Assembly (NCBI RefSeq): GCF_008757455.1 | Contig: NZ_VCMV01000077.1 | Coordinates: 61,479 to 125,478, forward strand | Direction of reading: 5' to 3' | DNA from: Microvirga brassicacearum | GTDB lineage: Bacteria; Pseudomonadota; Alphaproteobacteria; Rhizobiales; Beijerinckiaceae | DNA length: 64,000 nucleotides | In this document: one piece after another, positions 9,472 through 18,821 of the stretch | Layout of the letters: each line of letters opens with the position of its first letter | Position numbering within the stretch: position 1 is the first letter of the stretch | Translations under genes and position numbers: made by a program | Notes under the pieces: generated by a model | Seen by the model: the letters and a program-made list of their open reading frames with translations, nothing else | The model's database searches: none | What the model was told of the DNA's origin: nothing

Positions 9472-10908
9472 TTACTGGAAGAGCTTCAGGATCATCTGGC
9501 TGTTCTGGTTTGCGATCGAGAGCGCCTGAACGCCGAGCTGCTGCTGCGTCTGCAGAGCCTGGAGGCGGGTCGAAGCCTCGTTCATGTCGGCGTCAACGAA
9601 AGCGCTCACGCCGGCAGTCAGCGAGTCGGACAGAACGCCGACGAACTCTTCCTGGGTCTCCAGCAGAGCCTTGTTGGCGCCGAGCATCGCCGAGCCTTCG
9701 CGAAGGTCGTTGATGGCACGATCGACCGACGCGAGTGCATCAGCCACAGCGATCTGGCCATTGGTCGTGTCGACGCCCTTCGTCACATTCTTCATCGTCG
9801 CTTCAACGTCATTTGCTACGTTGACAGCGGTCAGGCGAAGCTTGCCGTTATCATTGGTTGCGATCACCGAGGCGCTGACGGCAGAGTCCGCATTCATCGA
9901 GGAGACGAGCTCATCGATCGACTTCTCCGACCCGATCTTGAAGGTCGAGACGGTCGTACCGCCGTCAACCGAGAACGAAATCTCGTCGCCGTTCGACAGC
10001 TTCGCGGTATCCACCGTCAGTTCCGAGAAACCAGCGACGGCCGGAGGACCAGCAGCCGCAGCGGTATCGGCGCTGACAGTCGTGTCAGCAAAACTTCCGC
10101 TGACGTCCTTGCCGGAAGTCAGCGAGGTCAGGCGCAGTTTGCCGTCAACGACCGATGCCTCAACCTCAGCGCCAATCGTCGCGTCGGCGTTCAGGTTGGC
10201 GGCGAGCGTAGCGAGGTCGGTATCACCAGCGACAAGATCATAGCTGATCTCAGTGTTGCCGGAGACTTTGACCCGCAGCGTGTCGCCAGTTGACAGATCC
10301 GCCGCAGAGATTTTGACATCGGTGTAACCCTGAGCGTTCGGAGGGTTCGCAATGTCAATGTCCGACACGGCCTTGAGAAGTCCGCCCGTGGGGTTGGCCG
10401 CATCATCGAACAGCTGGACCTTCGAGGTGTCGATATCGAGCGTGTTCACCTTTTTGGCTTCGCCGTCATAGGACGTCACCAGCTTGACGGTTCCGGAATC
10501 GCCGTTCAACCAGTTCTGGCCATTGAACGAAGCCGAAGATGCAGCGCTCTTCAGGCCGTCGATGCTGCCCTTCAGCTCGACCTGGATCGCGTCGAGGTTA
10601 GCACCGGGGTTCGAGCCGGCAGTCAGCTTCTCTTTCATCTTGTTGAGATAATCGAGAGACTTGCTGATGGCCGAGGTGTTGGTGTCGAGCATCGCCTTGC
10701 TCTGCTTGATCGAATCCTTAACCGCGCCGAGAGCGCCGTTGTCGGACTTCATCTTGGTAGCAATGGACCAGTAGGAAGCGTTGTGCGAAGCCTCGCCGAC
10801 GCGCAGACCAGTCGAGATCTGGCCTTGGGTCTTGGAAAGAGCGCTCTGGGTCGACTTCAGCGACTGCAGGGCGGTCAAGGCAGAGAGGTTGGTATTGATC
10901 GAAGCCAT
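9472..10908 (-). CDS. fla: Flagellin
   Basis: Filament subunit of 478 residues. The N-terminal D0/D1 region (INTNLSALTALQSLKSTQSA, then ISTGLRVGEASHNASYWSIA) and the C-terminal region (MNEASTRLQALQTQQQLGVQ, ending QNSQMILKLFQ) are classic. The middle holds two related segments, at about 195-280 and 285-375, each with an S/T-GD-x-(I/L) strand and a KLRLT strand, like Flagellin_IN repeats, which enlarge the surface domain. There is no signal peptide, as expected for type III export. Only one flagellin is seen here, whereas many rhizobia have several. The 5' leader is long, with two perfect hairpins, and FlbT is encoded in the same cluster, so post-transcriptional control is likely. Confidence 0.97.
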   Translation of the reverse strand: MASINTNLSALTALQSLKSTQSALSKTQGQISTGLRVGEASHNASYWSIATKMKSDNGALGAVKDSIKQSKAMLDTNTSAISKSLDYLNKMKEKLTAGSNPGANLDAIQVELKGSIDGLKSAASSASFNGQNWLNGDSGTVKLVTSYDGEAKKVNTLDIDTSKVQLFDDAANPTGGLLKAVSDIDIANPPNAQGYTDVKISAADLSTGDTLRVKVSGNTEISYDLVAGDTDLATLAANLNADATIGAEVEASVVDGKLRLTSLTSGKDVSGSFADTTVSADTAAAAGPPAVAGFSELTVDTAKLSNGDEISFSVDGGTTVSTFKIGSEKSIDELVSSMNADSAVSASVIATNDNGKLRLTAVNVANDVEATMKNVTKGVDTTNGQIAVADALASVDRAINDLREGSAMLGANKALLETQEEFVGVLSDSLTAGVSAFVDADMNEASTRLQALQTQQQLGVQALSIANQNSQMILKLFQ

Positions 10909-11226
10909 GAGGATTTACCCGTTTGAAAAATTGGAAGGATTTTCAGGCAATGTCGGAATCAAACCGACTCAGCAGAAGAGCTTCATGCATCGAACAAGGT
11001 TCGATCTGCTGTTCATGACATCCGGGCTGTCCGGGACTCTGGTGTAGCATCATGCTGGGCTCCTGATGAGGAGCCAACCAAAAGTGCGTAATGCGAAGAT
11101 GAAGTGGGGAAGATTCCGCCGCAACATCTGCGTCTTTTTTTAATATGAGAAAAAATTATTCCGGTCAACAGGCGTATAAAAAAATTATTAAGTTTTGGAT
11201 TTATGGTTATCGAGATGACGCTCTGA
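10909..11226 (-). promoter_or_regulatory. Flagellin leader and promoter region with two hairpins
   Basis: This 318-base gap between cheR and the flagellin holds two perfect inverted repeats. ATCGAAC (10989-10995) and GTTCGAT (10999-11005) are separated by three bases. GGCTCCT (11058-11064) and AGGAGCC (11069-11075) enclose a four-base loop. They lie about 80-165 bases upstream of the flagellin start, so they would be in a leader RNA if transcription begins in the AT-rich block near 11,140-11,210. FlbT is known in Caulobacter to bind a flagellin leader and lower its stability. A similar use here is inference. No clear sigma-factor box was recognised. Confidence 0.5.
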
Positions 11227-12084
11227 TCACATGGAGCCCGCCAGAAGCTTGGTTGGCGCTCCAATAGCGGCGTCTCCGGCCTTCGTATAAAGTCCGCGGT
11301 GAGATGAATCCGAGGAAAATAGATCGCTAACGCCCAGGACGGTTTCGGAAGCCCCCATCAAGAGGGCGCCGCCAGTTGCCATGGCGCGCGAAACCCGTGA
11401 AAGAACGTCGCGCTTGGTATCCAGATCGAAGTAAATAAGCACGTTGCGGCAATAAACGATGTCAAACTGGCCCATCCGCGAAAAATCTTCTATCAGATTG
11501 AGATAACCAAAATCCACCATTTGCCTGATTTCTGCGGAAATCTGCCAATGATCCCCGTGTTGCTGGAAGTATTTTGTCAAAAGCCGAGGTGGTAAGCCGC
11601 GCTGGACCTCAAACTGATTATAGATTCCTGTTTTTGCCTTCTCGATCACATCCAGCGAAATGTCCGTCGCGGCGATTTCGATCTTCCATCCTGAGAAGCG
11701 TGCGGCCGCCTCCTTTAGTATCATGGCGATCGAGTATGGCTCCTGGCCGGTGGATGCAGCCGCACACCAGATCCGAAGACGCCGAGTTTCGGCACGGTCT
11801 TTTAAAAAGCGGGGGAGCAGGGTGTTTTCGAGAATTTCAAAGGGCGATTTATCCCGGAAAAAAAAAGTTTCATTTGTCGTCATCGCCTCGACGACGGCCT
11901 TTTCCAGCTTCTTTTGCGTTCCCGATTTAATTTCGCGACAAAGCCTGGAAAGGCTTTCCAGGCTAAAACTCTCGCAAACCGGCCTAAGCCGGCTTTCCGC
12001 CAAGTACCGCTTGTCGCGAGCAAGAGACAGGCCCGATTGGGTCTTTAAGAAAGCGCGCAGAACGTCGAACTCGAGATCAGTCAT
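11227..12084 (-). CDS. cheR: Chemoreceptor glutamate methyltransferase CheR
   Basis: CheR transfers methyl groups from S-adenosylmethionine to chemoreceptor glutamates during adaptation. The protein has 285 residues. A helical N-domain (about 1-75) precedes the methyltransferase core with RIWCAAASTGQEPYSIAM (the usual STGEEPYS has Gln for Glu), AATDISLDVIEKA and FDIVYCRNVLIYF. The start is the ATG at 12082-12084, which shares one base with the cheB stop (TGATG); a GTG one codon earlier would overlap by four. This means translational coupling with cheB. In most rhizobia cheR and cheB lie in the main che operon with cheA. Here they sit about 10 kb away, upstream of the flagellin. Confidence 0.95.
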   Translation of the reverse strand: MTDLEFDVLRAFLKTQSGLSLARDKRYLAESRLRPVCESFSLESLSRLCREIKSGTQKKLEKAVVEAMTTNETFFFRDKSPFEILENTLLPRFLKDRAETRRLRIWCAAASTGQEPYSIAMILKEAAARFSGWKIEIAATDISLDVIEKAKTGIYNQFEVQRGLPPRLLTKYFQQHGDHWQISAEIRQMVDFGYLNLIEDFSRMGQFDIVYCRNVLIYFDLDTKRDVLSRVSRAMATGGALLMGASETVLGVSDLFSSDSSHRGLYTKAGDAAIGAPTKLLAGSM

Positions 12085-13178
12085 CACACGGGCTTTTTGA
12101 TTATGCTCTTTACGAGCGGACCAAGGGCTTCAAGTGGAAGTGTTTCGCGAGCCAGGCCCGCTCGGGACACGCTGCCCGGCATTCCCCAGACGATGCTCGT
12201 CATCTCATCCTGAGCCAGGATGGTGGAGCCGCTTTGTGCCAAGGCGCGAGCACCATGGGTTCCGTCGGACCCCATTCCAGTCAAGATTATTGCCAGCGCG
12301 GAAGCTCCGAAAACAGCGGCGGCATCCCGAAACAGAACGTCGACAGCGGGACGGCAGAAATTTTCCGGCGCGCCATCGTCGAGCCGGATCACGGGCTTCC
12401 CGTTGATGACCGCAAGACCCATATGCCTTCCGCCCGGCGCGACGAGAATTGTTCCGGGAGAAAGAGCGTCGCCGTCCCTCCCCTCTCTGGCGGGAAGTGA
12501 CAGAAGACTCTGGAGGTGCTCGGCAAACACCGCCGTAAACATCGGCGGCATATGTTGCACGATGAGAATAGGCAGACTCGCAGCAGCATCTCCGAGATCG
12601 CTCAAAACTCTCTCGATGGCACGAGGACCGCCGGTAGACGCGCCAATCACAAGGCACTTGGGCCGAACAGGAGGCATCTTCAGCGGCGCCGATTGTGAAG
12701 CCGGCGGCGCCGCAGGTGGTTTTACGTGCCGGGTCTTCGTAGCACCAAGGGCGCGCAATTTTTGAACGAGATCGTGCTGGAAATCAGCCAACGCGCCGGC
12801 TACGCGCGAGCTTTCCGGCTTCGGCAAGTAATCGACCGCGCCGAGAGACAAGCACTTCAGCGAGATCTCCGCGTTGCGCTGCGTGAGCGTTGAAATGACG
12901 ATTATTTTTGCGCTCGGCTGAACCTTGAGAAGCAACGGCAGCGCCGTCAATCCGTCCATTTCCGGCATTTCAAGATCAAGCAGAACGATATCCGGCTTGA
13001 GGCGCTCCACACTTTCAACGGCGACGCGGCCATTGCCTGCGGAACCCACGACCTCGAAACCGCCCGACTCACCAAGCCATCGGGTAATAAGACCCCGAAT
13101 CACCGCGCTGTCGTCCACAACCAAGATTCTGATCGGCGGTGTCACCGGAAGCGATACTTTATCAACGGGCATGGGCAT
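12084..13178 (-). CDS. cheB: Chemotaxis response regulator and methylesterase CheB
   Basis: CheB removes receptor methyl groups and deamidates glutamines when phosphorylated by CheA. The protein has 364 residues. The receiver domain (about 15-130) has the acidic pair in ILVVDDSAVIR, the phosphoacceptor Asp in LKPDIVLLDLEMPEMDG and Lys in DYLPKPES. A Pro/Ala-rich linker (about 148-172) leads to the methylesterase domain with the catalytic triad motifs GASTGGPRAI (Ser), VQHMPPMF (His) and GMGSDGTHGA (Asp). It overlaps cheR by one base at the 3' end. A strong hairpin terminator lies between it and the flgN-side operon upstream, so cheB-cheR should have its own promoter within about 13,179-13,243. 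Confidence 0.97.
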   Translation of the reverse strand: MPMPVDKVSLPVTPPIRILVVDDSAVIRGLITRWLGESGGFEVVGSAGNGRVAVESVERLKPDIVLLDLEMPEMDGLTALPLLLKVQPSAKIIVISTLTQRNAEISLKCLSLGAVDYLPKPESSRVAGALADFQHDLVQKLRALGATKTRHVKPPAAPPASQSAPLKMPPVRPKCLVIGASTGGPRAIERVLSDLGDAAASLPILIVQHMPPMFTAVFAEHLQSLLSLPAREGRDGDALSPGTILVAPGGRHMGLAVINGKPVIRLDDGAPENFCRPAVDVLFRDAAAVFGASALAIILTGMGSDGTHGARALAQSGSTILAQDEMTSIVWGMPGSVSRAGLARETLPLEALGPLVKSIIKKPV

Positions 13179-13243
13179 AAAACTTCTCAGGAGATCAGAT
13201 CGAGCGCAGCCCGGTTCGATAGCGCTCAGGGTCGATGAGAAAG

Positions 13244-13267
13244 CAAGCCTGTCATTTGACAGGCTTG
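13244..13267 (-). terminator. Rho-independent-type terminator before cheB
   Basis: CAAGCCTGTCA (13244-13254) and TGACAGGCTTG (13257-13267) form an 11-bp perfect palindromic stem. On the minus strand it is followed by CTTTCTC. It stands 22 bases after the stop of the last gene of the flgE-flgN run and so probably ends that operon. Confidence 0.75.
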
Positions 13268-13289
13268 AGACAGAAAAATACCTGATCGC

Positions 13290-13739
13290 CTAAGACCGGA
13301 TATCAGTTTTATCCACGAAATTAATATTCTCGAGAAGGATCTCTTTAACAATCTCGGAACCGAGGCGCTTATTCACGGCGGCGCGCACGTTGTCGATCAT
13401 GGCGTTGACATCATACCGCGAGAGTTTTTTGAAATCGAGACTTTCATCGGAATAGATGTAACGGAACGTCTCATCTTGAAGGAAGGCTTCGGCCGGAACT
13501 GATATCTGGCGGAGCGTTTGTGCATCCGCCGTAAAAACCATGTTGGCCACGACGTAGCCCTGGACAGCACCTTCGGCAATGATCGGAATATTGATGACGG
13601 GAAGCTTCTTGTATTGCAGGCCTCCCAGATAATCAGTCTTCTCAGGCGCGCCACTGGCCATCGAATACGTCATCGCGCCGTAGCAGGATCCGAGGGCGAT
13701 TCCGCAAACCCAGAAGCCGGCAGCGATGTTCCTGATCAT
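13290..13739 (-). CDS. Membrane-anchored FliL-like protein of unknown function
   Basis: 149 residues with one N-terminal hydrophobic segment (about 3-28), a signal anchor or signal peptide. The remainder is periplasmic. It has a strand pattern and a C-terminal helix-strand order (NAMIDNVRAAVNKRLGSEIVKEIL, then ENINFVDKTDIRS) that recalls FliL, whose C-terminus also ends in a helix followed by a short strand. It is smaller than a typical FliL, and a separate fliL exists at 39336-39851. Its ATG overlaps the flgN stop by four bases (ATGA), so it is the last gene of the hook-export operon. The relation to FliL is judged by pattern only and is uncertain. Confidence 0.7.
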   Translation of the reverse strand: MIRNIAAGFWVCGIALGSCYGAMTYSMASGAPEKTDYLGGLQYKKLPVINIPIIAEGAVQGYVVANMVFTADAQTLRQISVPAEAFLQDETFRYIYSDESLDFKKLSRYDVNAMIDNVRAAVNKRLGSEIVKEILLENINFVDKTDIRS

Positions 13740-14080
13740 GCGCTCGCGCCGGCATGCGTTAACGGCGCCGAATATGTGCCATCGGAGTTGGCGCTGTGAA
13801 TGGCGCCCGAAATGATCTCAGAGACCTCTTGAGCAGCCCGCATGTAACGCGCCAGTATGTCTTGATTGATCTCAAGCTTTTCGCGAAGCTCTGCAAATCG
13901 CTGTGTCAGCTCCCCGGCAAGCGATCCTTCGTTCGTGGAGCGGATCAGACGGGTGATCTCGAGCAGGCTCTGGCTTTTTCTGCGGTTGAATTCCGACAAC
14001 GCCGTCAGATCCCGCGCCAGGAGCGCCGCGTTCTCCTGTTCAATCGTCTCTGCGAGCCGATCCAGCGATTTTGTTAGCAT
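13736..14080 (-). CDS. flgN: FlgN-like chaperone for hook-associated proteins
   Basis: An all-helical, Glu/Leu/Arg-rich cytoplasmic protein matching FlgN, which holds FlgK and FlgL for export. I start at the ATG at 14078-14080 (MLTKSLDRLAETIEQENAAL, 114 residues) because GAGGA lies about eight bases before it. A GTG at 14120-14122 and an ATG at 14093-14095 are alternatives in frame. The helices NAALLARDLTALSEFNRRKS and LREKLEINQDILARYMRAAQ are typical. It follows flgJ and overlaps the next gene by ATGA. The partners FlgK and FlgL are encoded upstream in the same run. Confidence 0.8.
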   Translation of the reverse strand: MLTKSLDRLAETIEQENAALLARDLTALSEFNRRKSQSLLEITRLIRSTNEGSLAGELTQRFAELREKLEINQDILARYMRAAQEVSEIISGAIHSANSDGTYSAPLTHAGASA

Positions 14081-14122
14081 GTTTGTGTTCCTCATTTGAG
14101 CCAAGACCGCGCCTCGATTCAC

Positions 14123-14629
14123 TTACACGTTCTTAGGAAAATTTTTAATCGAATCTGATGGGACCGGCTGCGACAAAAGAGGGCCGTGGTTTTCCGCCTC
14201 ACGAGACGCCAAAATTTTGCTGGCAATTCCGACACCGCCCGCCTTGGCTATCTGGGATCCGAGTTGCTCAGCCATCATCGACTTCCAGATGGCGCCAGCG
14301 TTACCCTTGCCGAAAGTGTTCTCCGCATTCTTGGGAAGCATCGATTCGATAAAGGTCTGAAGCACGAACGCCTCGAACTGTTGATAGGCCGCCTTGTCTT
14401 TCGTCTCGGCCGAAAAAGCAGGGCCATTCTTTAACGTGTTCCGCAACGAGTAGATGTCGGTACCACCGAACGCCATCCGAGTTCCGGCCGACTCGAAGGC
14501 CGCATCAAAACTCGCGCCATCGACTGCACTCGCACCTTCGGAGAGCTTCTGCGCAGCCGCCTGATATCGCGCCGGGTCAGCCGCGCGTGCAACATCATTC
14601 ACAATATCCGACGGCAGCGTAATTGCCAT
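14123..14629 (-). CDS. flgJ: Rod-binding protein FlgJ, short form without muramidase domain
   Basis: 168 residues. The conserved FlgJ N-domain is present at about 75-140 (YQQFEAFVLQTFIESMLPKN, then WKSMMAEQLGSQIAKAGGVG). This domain caps or binds the growing rod. The C-terminal peptidoglycan hydrolase of enterobacterial FlgJ is missing, as is common in alphaproteobacteria, so another enzyme must open the wall. The transglycosylase gene at 31632-32246 is the obvious candidate. The ATG at 14627-14629 follows the fliJ-like gene by 32 bases. Confident family, well supported by its position among export genes. Confidence 0.9.
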   Translation of the reverse strand: MAITLPSDIVNDVARAADPARYQAAAQKLSEGASAVDGASFDAAFESAGTRMAFGGTDIYSLRNTLKNGPAFSAETKDKAAYQQFEAFVLQTFIESMLPKNAENTFGKGNAGAIWKSMMAEQLGSQIAKAGGVGIASKILASREAENHGPLLSQPVPSDSIKNFPKNV

Positions 14630-14661
14630 GCGACGTTTCCCAACTCCCGTTCACCAGGAAT

Positions 14662-15078
14662 CTATAATCCGCGTAGCTTTCCGGAGGCTTGCGTCTCTCG
14701 CCCCATCCATGAGTCGAGGATCTCCAGCAGATCGTTTTTTTCCGTCGTCCGACGATCGGTCTCACTGAGAGCGGCAGCCATCCTTTCCGTTCGCTTGACT
14801 TGCATTGCACGCTGCAACGTTACTTCTCTCTGCGTCACTCGCGCCACCTCGACCTCTGCTGCTTGCCCGGCAAGATTCTGGAGGCGCTTCGCAGCCGCAT
14901 CCACAAAAAGTCCGTAGAGATTCCTGGTGTCGCCCAAGGTCTCGATCAGCGCACTCTGACTCTGCTCCAACTCGCTCTTCTTTCGCTGCAGCTCAGCGAG
15001 CTTCCACTCCGAAATTGTTTGAAGCTGCCTTTGAACCCTGAGGATGCGGTCGATTTTTTCGGACCGTCGCTTCGTCAT
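14662..15078 (-). CDS. fliJ: FliJ-like flagellar export stalk protein
   Basis: 138 residues from the ATG at 15076-15078, two bases after the fliR stop codon. The open frame runs far upstream inside fliR, but that part is a shadow. The protein is a long alpha-helical coiled coil rich in Lys, Arg, Glu and Gln (KIDRILRVQRQLQTISEWKL, then ELEQSQSALIETLGD), with no membrane segment. This is the pattern of FliJ, which acts between the ATPase ring and FlhA. It lies between flgJ and fliR. FliJ sequences are poorly conserved, so the name rests on fold pattern and place. Confidence 0.75.
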   Translation of the reverse strand: MTKRRSEKIDRILRVQRQLQTISEWKLAELQRKKSELEQSQSALIETLGDTRNLYGLFVDAAAKRLQNLAGQAAEVEVARVTQREVTLQRAMQVKRTERMAAALSETDRRTTEKNDLLEILDSWMGRETQASGKLRGL

Positions 15079-15080
15079 GA

Positions 15081-15836
15081 TCAACCCTGCCTCAACCAGG
15101 TAGCGAACGCATCCATGAACAAGCTGATAAAATCCGTTATCAGAAAATACATGAGGAGCAGCCCGCCCAACATCACAAACGGTGTTGCGAGAAAGTAGAC
15201 CGGGATCTGCGGCGTCAGCTTGTTGGCTAATCCGACAGCGAGGTTCACCACCACCGAGTAAATGATGAACGGCGAGCTGATCCTCAGCGCAAGGACGAAT
15301 GCTGCCCCGATGCGATCTACAATCTGGATCAGGGAGAACTGGCTGCCAAAGCTTTCCCCGATGGGCAGTCTTGAATAGGAGGCAATGAGGCCGCGAAACA
15401 GCTCCCAATGCATATCCGAGAGAAACAGAACTGCGGTCGCAACCATCATGATCATCGTGCCGATCGCCGGAAGGGGCTCGGCATCGTCAAATGGCGTACC
15501 CGGGATGCTACCGAAGCCGATTGCCATTGCGGCGCCGGTCACAAGCGTCTGGAGTGCCATGAAATAGACGCGGCCGAGAAAGCCGATCGTCAGCCCCGTC
15601 AAGATTTCCGAAACAATCAGCCATAGGACCGCAAACGGCGCCTGACTTCCCAACCCGCTCTCGAATTTTCCGATTACCAACGGCGAGATCGCCAGCGATG
15701 TCGTCAGAGCGATGAATAACCGGACTTTCACGGCAATCCGGCTGCTGGAGAATCCCGGTATGACCATCAGGCAGGCGCCGATCCGGCAAAAAATCAGGAA
15801 AATTGCCAGAACCGTATCCGGCGTCGGTGCCGTCAC
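15081..15836 (-). CDS. fliR: Flagellar export gate protein FliR
   Basis: 251 residues, multi-spanning inner-membrane protein with about five to six hydrophobic segments, beginning [20 protein letters not shown], a standard FliR N-terminus. Later motifs include [18 protein letters not shown] and [20 protein letters not shown]. With FliP and FliQ it forms the export pore. The start codon overlaps the flhA stop by four bases (ATGA), showing coupling. Confidence 0.95.
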   Translation of the reverse strand: MTAPTPDTVLAIFLIFCRIGACLMVIPGFSSSRIAVKVRLFIALTTSLAISPLVIGKFESGLGSQAPFAVLWLIVSEILTGLTIGFLGRVYFMALQTLVTGAAMAIGFGSIPGTPFDDAEPLPAIGTMIMMVATAVLFLSDMHWELFRGLIASYSRLPIGESFGSQFSLIQIVDRIGAAFVLALRISSPFIIYSVVVNLAVGLANKLTPQIPVYFLATPFVMLGGLLLMYFLITDFISLFMDAFATWLRQG

Positions 15837-17908
15837 GAAATGGTTCCCAGCGAGTTCACCTCGATTCCACGGGCAATTTCCAAGTGGGAGAGAACCGGAA
15901 GCGTCGAGAACATCCGCTCAATGATCATACGGACATAAGGCCTCGCGTCGGGAGCTGTTATGATGGCGAAATTCCGAACCTGCCCCATCCGCAGCTTGAT
16001 CGCCTCGGACGCCTCGGCGCCAAATTGCTCGACCATTCTGGGATCGACATCAAACTCGACCACATCACCCTTGGCATCGCGTTTCAAACTCTGGTGAAAC
16101 ACCATATCCCACTTGTTGCCGAGACGAAGGATATTGAGCGCCCCGCCTTCGGCAAGGTCGCCACAGATCTGTTGCGCGATGCGCGTCCGCACATGCTCGA
16201 CAAGCTGCTCGGCGCGCCGCGCGTAAGGCGCAACTTCTGCAATCGCCTCGAGAATGAGGTGAAGATTCCGAACTGACACACGCTCGGCGAGAAGCAGCTT
16301 GAGAACCGCCTGGAGACCCGAATACGAAATTTGAGACGGACAGATGTCGTCGAGGAGGCGCTTGTACTCCGGCTCCAGGCGGTCCAGCAGATTGCGCATA
16401 TCCCGGTAGGACAAAAGCTGCGGTAGATTATTCCGGATGACTTCGCTCAAATGGGTCAACAGCACGGAGCTGCTGTCGACCGCTGCAAACCCCTGTCGCC
16501 TGATCTCGTTGGCATAAGCCTCGGAGACCCAAAGGGCCTTCATCCCGAAGGCCGGTTCTTTGATTTCATCGCCTGGGAGATCGGGCACCGGGCCCTCGCC
16601 GATGACCACCATCAGTTCGCCGGGGCGAACTTCATGGGTGGCGATGATCGTGCCGTGAATTTTCACCTGATAACATTTGGGAGCGATCATCAAACTGTCG
16701 GTCAGCTTGATCTCCGGGACCACGAAGCCATATTCCTGCGCGAACTTCTTGCGCATTTTGCTGACGCGGTGAACCAGGTCCGCCTGGGAATGGTTGAAGA
16801 CCGACGCCAGATGCTTGCCAAGGCATAGCTCGATTTCCGACGTTTTCAGCGATTCCTTCACCGACTCGCGGGATTCGAGCAGCTTTTTCTCTTCCGCCTG
16901 CAACTGAACCGCCTGGACGCGCGCGGTTTCTTCGCCCTGGCGCTTCGGGATGATGTACGCGACAAAGCCCATCAAGAACCCAAGCACCGCGAACGGAACA
17001 AGTGGCAAGCCGGGAACGAGGGCGAAAATAAACATCAGAAACGACGCGACCCAAAGGGCCCGCGGATAGGCACTCAGCTGGCCGAGAACTGCTTGCTGCG
17101 CCTGACCGCGGGTTCCACCCTTGGAAACGAGCAGACCTGCAGCAAGCGAAACGACCAGCGCCGGAATTTGGCTGACAAGTCCATCGCCGACGGAGAGTTG
17201 GGTGAACACATCTGCCGCCTTCGACAGCGGCATGCCGTGGCGGGTGACGCCAATGATGATGCCGCCAAAGATATTGACGGCAATCGTGATCAAGCTCGCC
17301 ACCGCCTCTCCGCGGACGAACTTCGATGCGCCGTCCATGGAGCCGAAGAATGAGCTCTCTTCTTCCAGTTCTTGCCGGCGTTTCTGCGCTTCCTTATCGT
17401 CGATCAGGCCCGCGTTCAGGTCGGCGTCGATCGCCATCTGCTTGCCGGGAATGGCATCGAGCGTAAACCGTGCGCCTACCTCGGCAATACGTGTCGCTCC
17501 CTTCGTGATCACGAGAAAATTGACTGTCACCAAGATAATGAAGACAACGATCCCGATGACGAAATCGCCGCTCATCACAAATCTTGAAAAGCCGGCAATT
17601 ACGTGCCCCGCCGCATCGACACCTTTGTGCCCGTCCGCCAGAATGAGACGAGTCGACGCAATACCGAGAGCGAGCCGCAAAAGCGTGGCTATCAGAAGAA
17701 CGATCGGGAACGCCGAGAACTCGAGAGGTTTTTGGATCCAGAGCGCCACCATCAGGATCAGTACGGAAAGCGCGATGGACAAGGCGAGGCCCATATCGAT
17801 GAGCACCGCGGGAATCGGAAGGAACAGGATTGCCAGAATGGCGACGATGGCGCCCGCAAACGCCATGTCTTTGCCGCGATAAGGCTTAGGAGCCGCGAGT
17901 GCAACCAT
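15833..17908 (-). CDS. flhA: Flagellar export gate protein FlhA
   Basis: 691 residues. The N-terminal third to half has about eight membrane helices and the conserved FHIPEP-type region ([20 protein letters not shown] and [20 protein letters not shown]). The cytoplasmic C-domain starts after [18 protein letters not shown] and contains the chaperone- and substrate-docking fold (for example [21 protein letters not shown]). The length is typical. FlhA forms the nonameric ring of the export gate and uses proton motive force. It is followed by fliR with ATGA overlap and preceded by a 231-base gap after fliQ, so a promoter inside that gap is possible. Confidence 0.97.
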   Translation of the reverse strand: MVALAAPKPYRGKDMAFAGAIVAILAILFLPIPAVLIDMGLALSIALSVLILMVALWIQKPLEFSAFPIVLLIATLLRLALGIASTRLILADGHKGVDAAGHVIAGFSRFVMSGDFVIGIVVFIILVTVNFLVITKGATRIAEVGARFTLDAIPGKQMAIDADLNAGLIDDKEAQKRRQELEEESSFFGSMDGASKFVRGEAVASLITIAVNIFGGIIIGVTRHGMPLSKAADVFTQLSVGDGLVSQIPALVVSLAAGLLVSKGGTRGQAQQAVLGQLSAYPRALWVASFLMFIFALVPGLPLVPFAVLGFLMGFVAYIIPKRQGEETARVQAVQLQAEEKKLLESRESVKESLKTSEIELCLGKHLASVFNHSQADLVHRVSKMRKKFAQEYGFVVPEIKLTDSLMIAPKCYQVKIHGTIIATHEVRPGELMVVIGEGPVPDLPGDEIKEPAFGMKALWVSEAYANEIRRQGFAAVDSSSVLLTHLSEVIRNNLPQLLSYRDMRNLLDRLEPEYKRLLDDICPSQISYSGLQAVLKLLLAERVSVRNLHLILEAIAEVAPYARRAEQLVEHVRTRIAQQICGDLAEGGALNILRLGNKWDMVFHQSLKRDAKGDVVEFDVDPRMVEQFGAEASEAIKLRMGQVRNFAIITAPDARPYVRMIIERMFSTLPVLSHLEIARGIEVNSLGTIS

Positions 17909-18139
17909 GTTATCTTTCGATCAGTTGGAAAAATCCGACTGAAGACACATGGACTTCCTAGCTTGCGCGAAGATGGCGTGTCGCAACGTGCACTCTGCCA
18001 ACTGGATATGCATTGGCCACCAATATCCGGCGCACGGTCAGAGGCAATTGCCAGGAGCCACGAGCCATGGATTTGCTACTTGGACAATGGGTCTGCGTTC
18101 CGCGCTTTCGCGCCAATCATATGGCAGGAGATGCCGCAA
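17909..18139 (-). other. 231-base gap inside the export operon
   Basis: An unusually long gap between fliQ and flhA in an otherwise tightly packed operon. It holds a short perfect hairpin (GCGC, TTTC, GCGC near 18,100-18,111) and no convincing gene. It may hold an internal promoter for flhA-fliR-fliJ-flgJ-flgN. Confidence 0.35.
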
Positions 18140-18406
18140 TCAAAACCCGGTCGCTATCCGGCCATAAACCGTTTCGGTAAATGCAAAAATCTGGGACCCA
18201 ACGAAAGACCCGGTTAAAAGCACCACCAACAGAATAGCGATGATCTTCGGGATGAACGTCAGGGTGACTTCTTGAATTTGCGTCAGGGCTTGAATGAGCG
18301 CAATCGATATACCGACTACCATTGCGGCCGCGACGGCTGGTCCCGCGCCGATGATCACGGTCCAAATCGCCGCCCGCACAATTTCAAGCGCATCGACTTC
18401 ATTCAT
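18140..18406 (-). CDS. fliQ: Flagellar export gate protein FliQ
   Basis: 88 residues with two membrane helices (AIWTVIIGAGPAVAAAMVVG and IIAILLVVLLTGSFVGSQIF) separated by the conserved ALTQIQEVTLTFIPK segment, the standard FliQ layout. It is the small subunit of the FliPQR pore. The start overlaps the flgD stop by one base. Confidence 0.95.
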   Translation of the reverse strand: MNEVDALEIVRAAIWTVIIGAGPAVAAAMVVGISIALIQALTQIQEVTLTFIPKIIAILLVVLLTGSFVGSQIFAFTETVYGRIATGF

Positions 18407-18804
18407 CAGCTGATCGCGATGCCAGAACCCAGGACAAGCTCCTTGCCATTGGCGAGCATAGCGACGACACCATCATCGAAGATCCGTACCGACTGGACCT
18501 GACCGGAGATCGTCCCGTCCGCCGATGTTACAGTGCGGCCGATGATCGAGTTCGCCTGAGCCAGGGCCGAGGATGAAAGGAGCGCATCAAGCTTCGAATT
18601 TGTCTTGGTCTGCTGCTCCACCTGCGAGAACGTTGCCAGCTGGGCCATGTACTCGGTCGATTCCATCGGCGCCGTCGGATCCTGATTTTTCATCTGGGTC
18701 AGAAGAAGCTTGAGAAAGTTGTCGTAGCCAAGAGCCGGAGCGGAGGTTTTGGGGGAGTCGGAGCGCTGCAACGCAGACGCGTTATTTATCGCCGTGATAT
18801 CCAT
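18406..18804 (-). CDS. flgD: Hook-capping protein FlgD, short form
   Basis: 132 residues. The conserved FlgD N-domain is clear (YDNFLKLLLTQMKNQDPTAP, then MAQLATFSQVEQQTKTNSKL, SSALAQANSIIGRTV). The protein ends soon after, without the tudor-like and fibronectin-like C-terminal domains of enterobacterial FlgD. This short form is usual in rhizobia. FlgD caps the hook during assembly. It lies between flbT and fliQ, as in other Hyphomicrobiales. Confidence 0.93.
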   Translation of the reverse strand: MDITAINNASALQRSDSPKTSAPALGYDNFLKLLLTQMKNQDPTAPMESTEYMAQLATFSQVEQQTKTNSKLDALLSSSALAQANSIIGRTVTSADGTISGQVQSVRIFDDGVVAMLANGKELVLGSGIAIS

Positions 18805-18821
18805 TCCTTCAATCCTCCAGA

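Noticed and set aside
9466..10293. 275-codon plus-strand open frame
   Set aside because: Antisense to the flagellin gene; the minus-strand product is unmistakable.
14662..15408. A 248-residue product covering the fliJ-like gene and part of fliR
   Set aside because: The first 110 codons lie out of frame inside fliR. The real start is the ATG two bases after the fliR stop.
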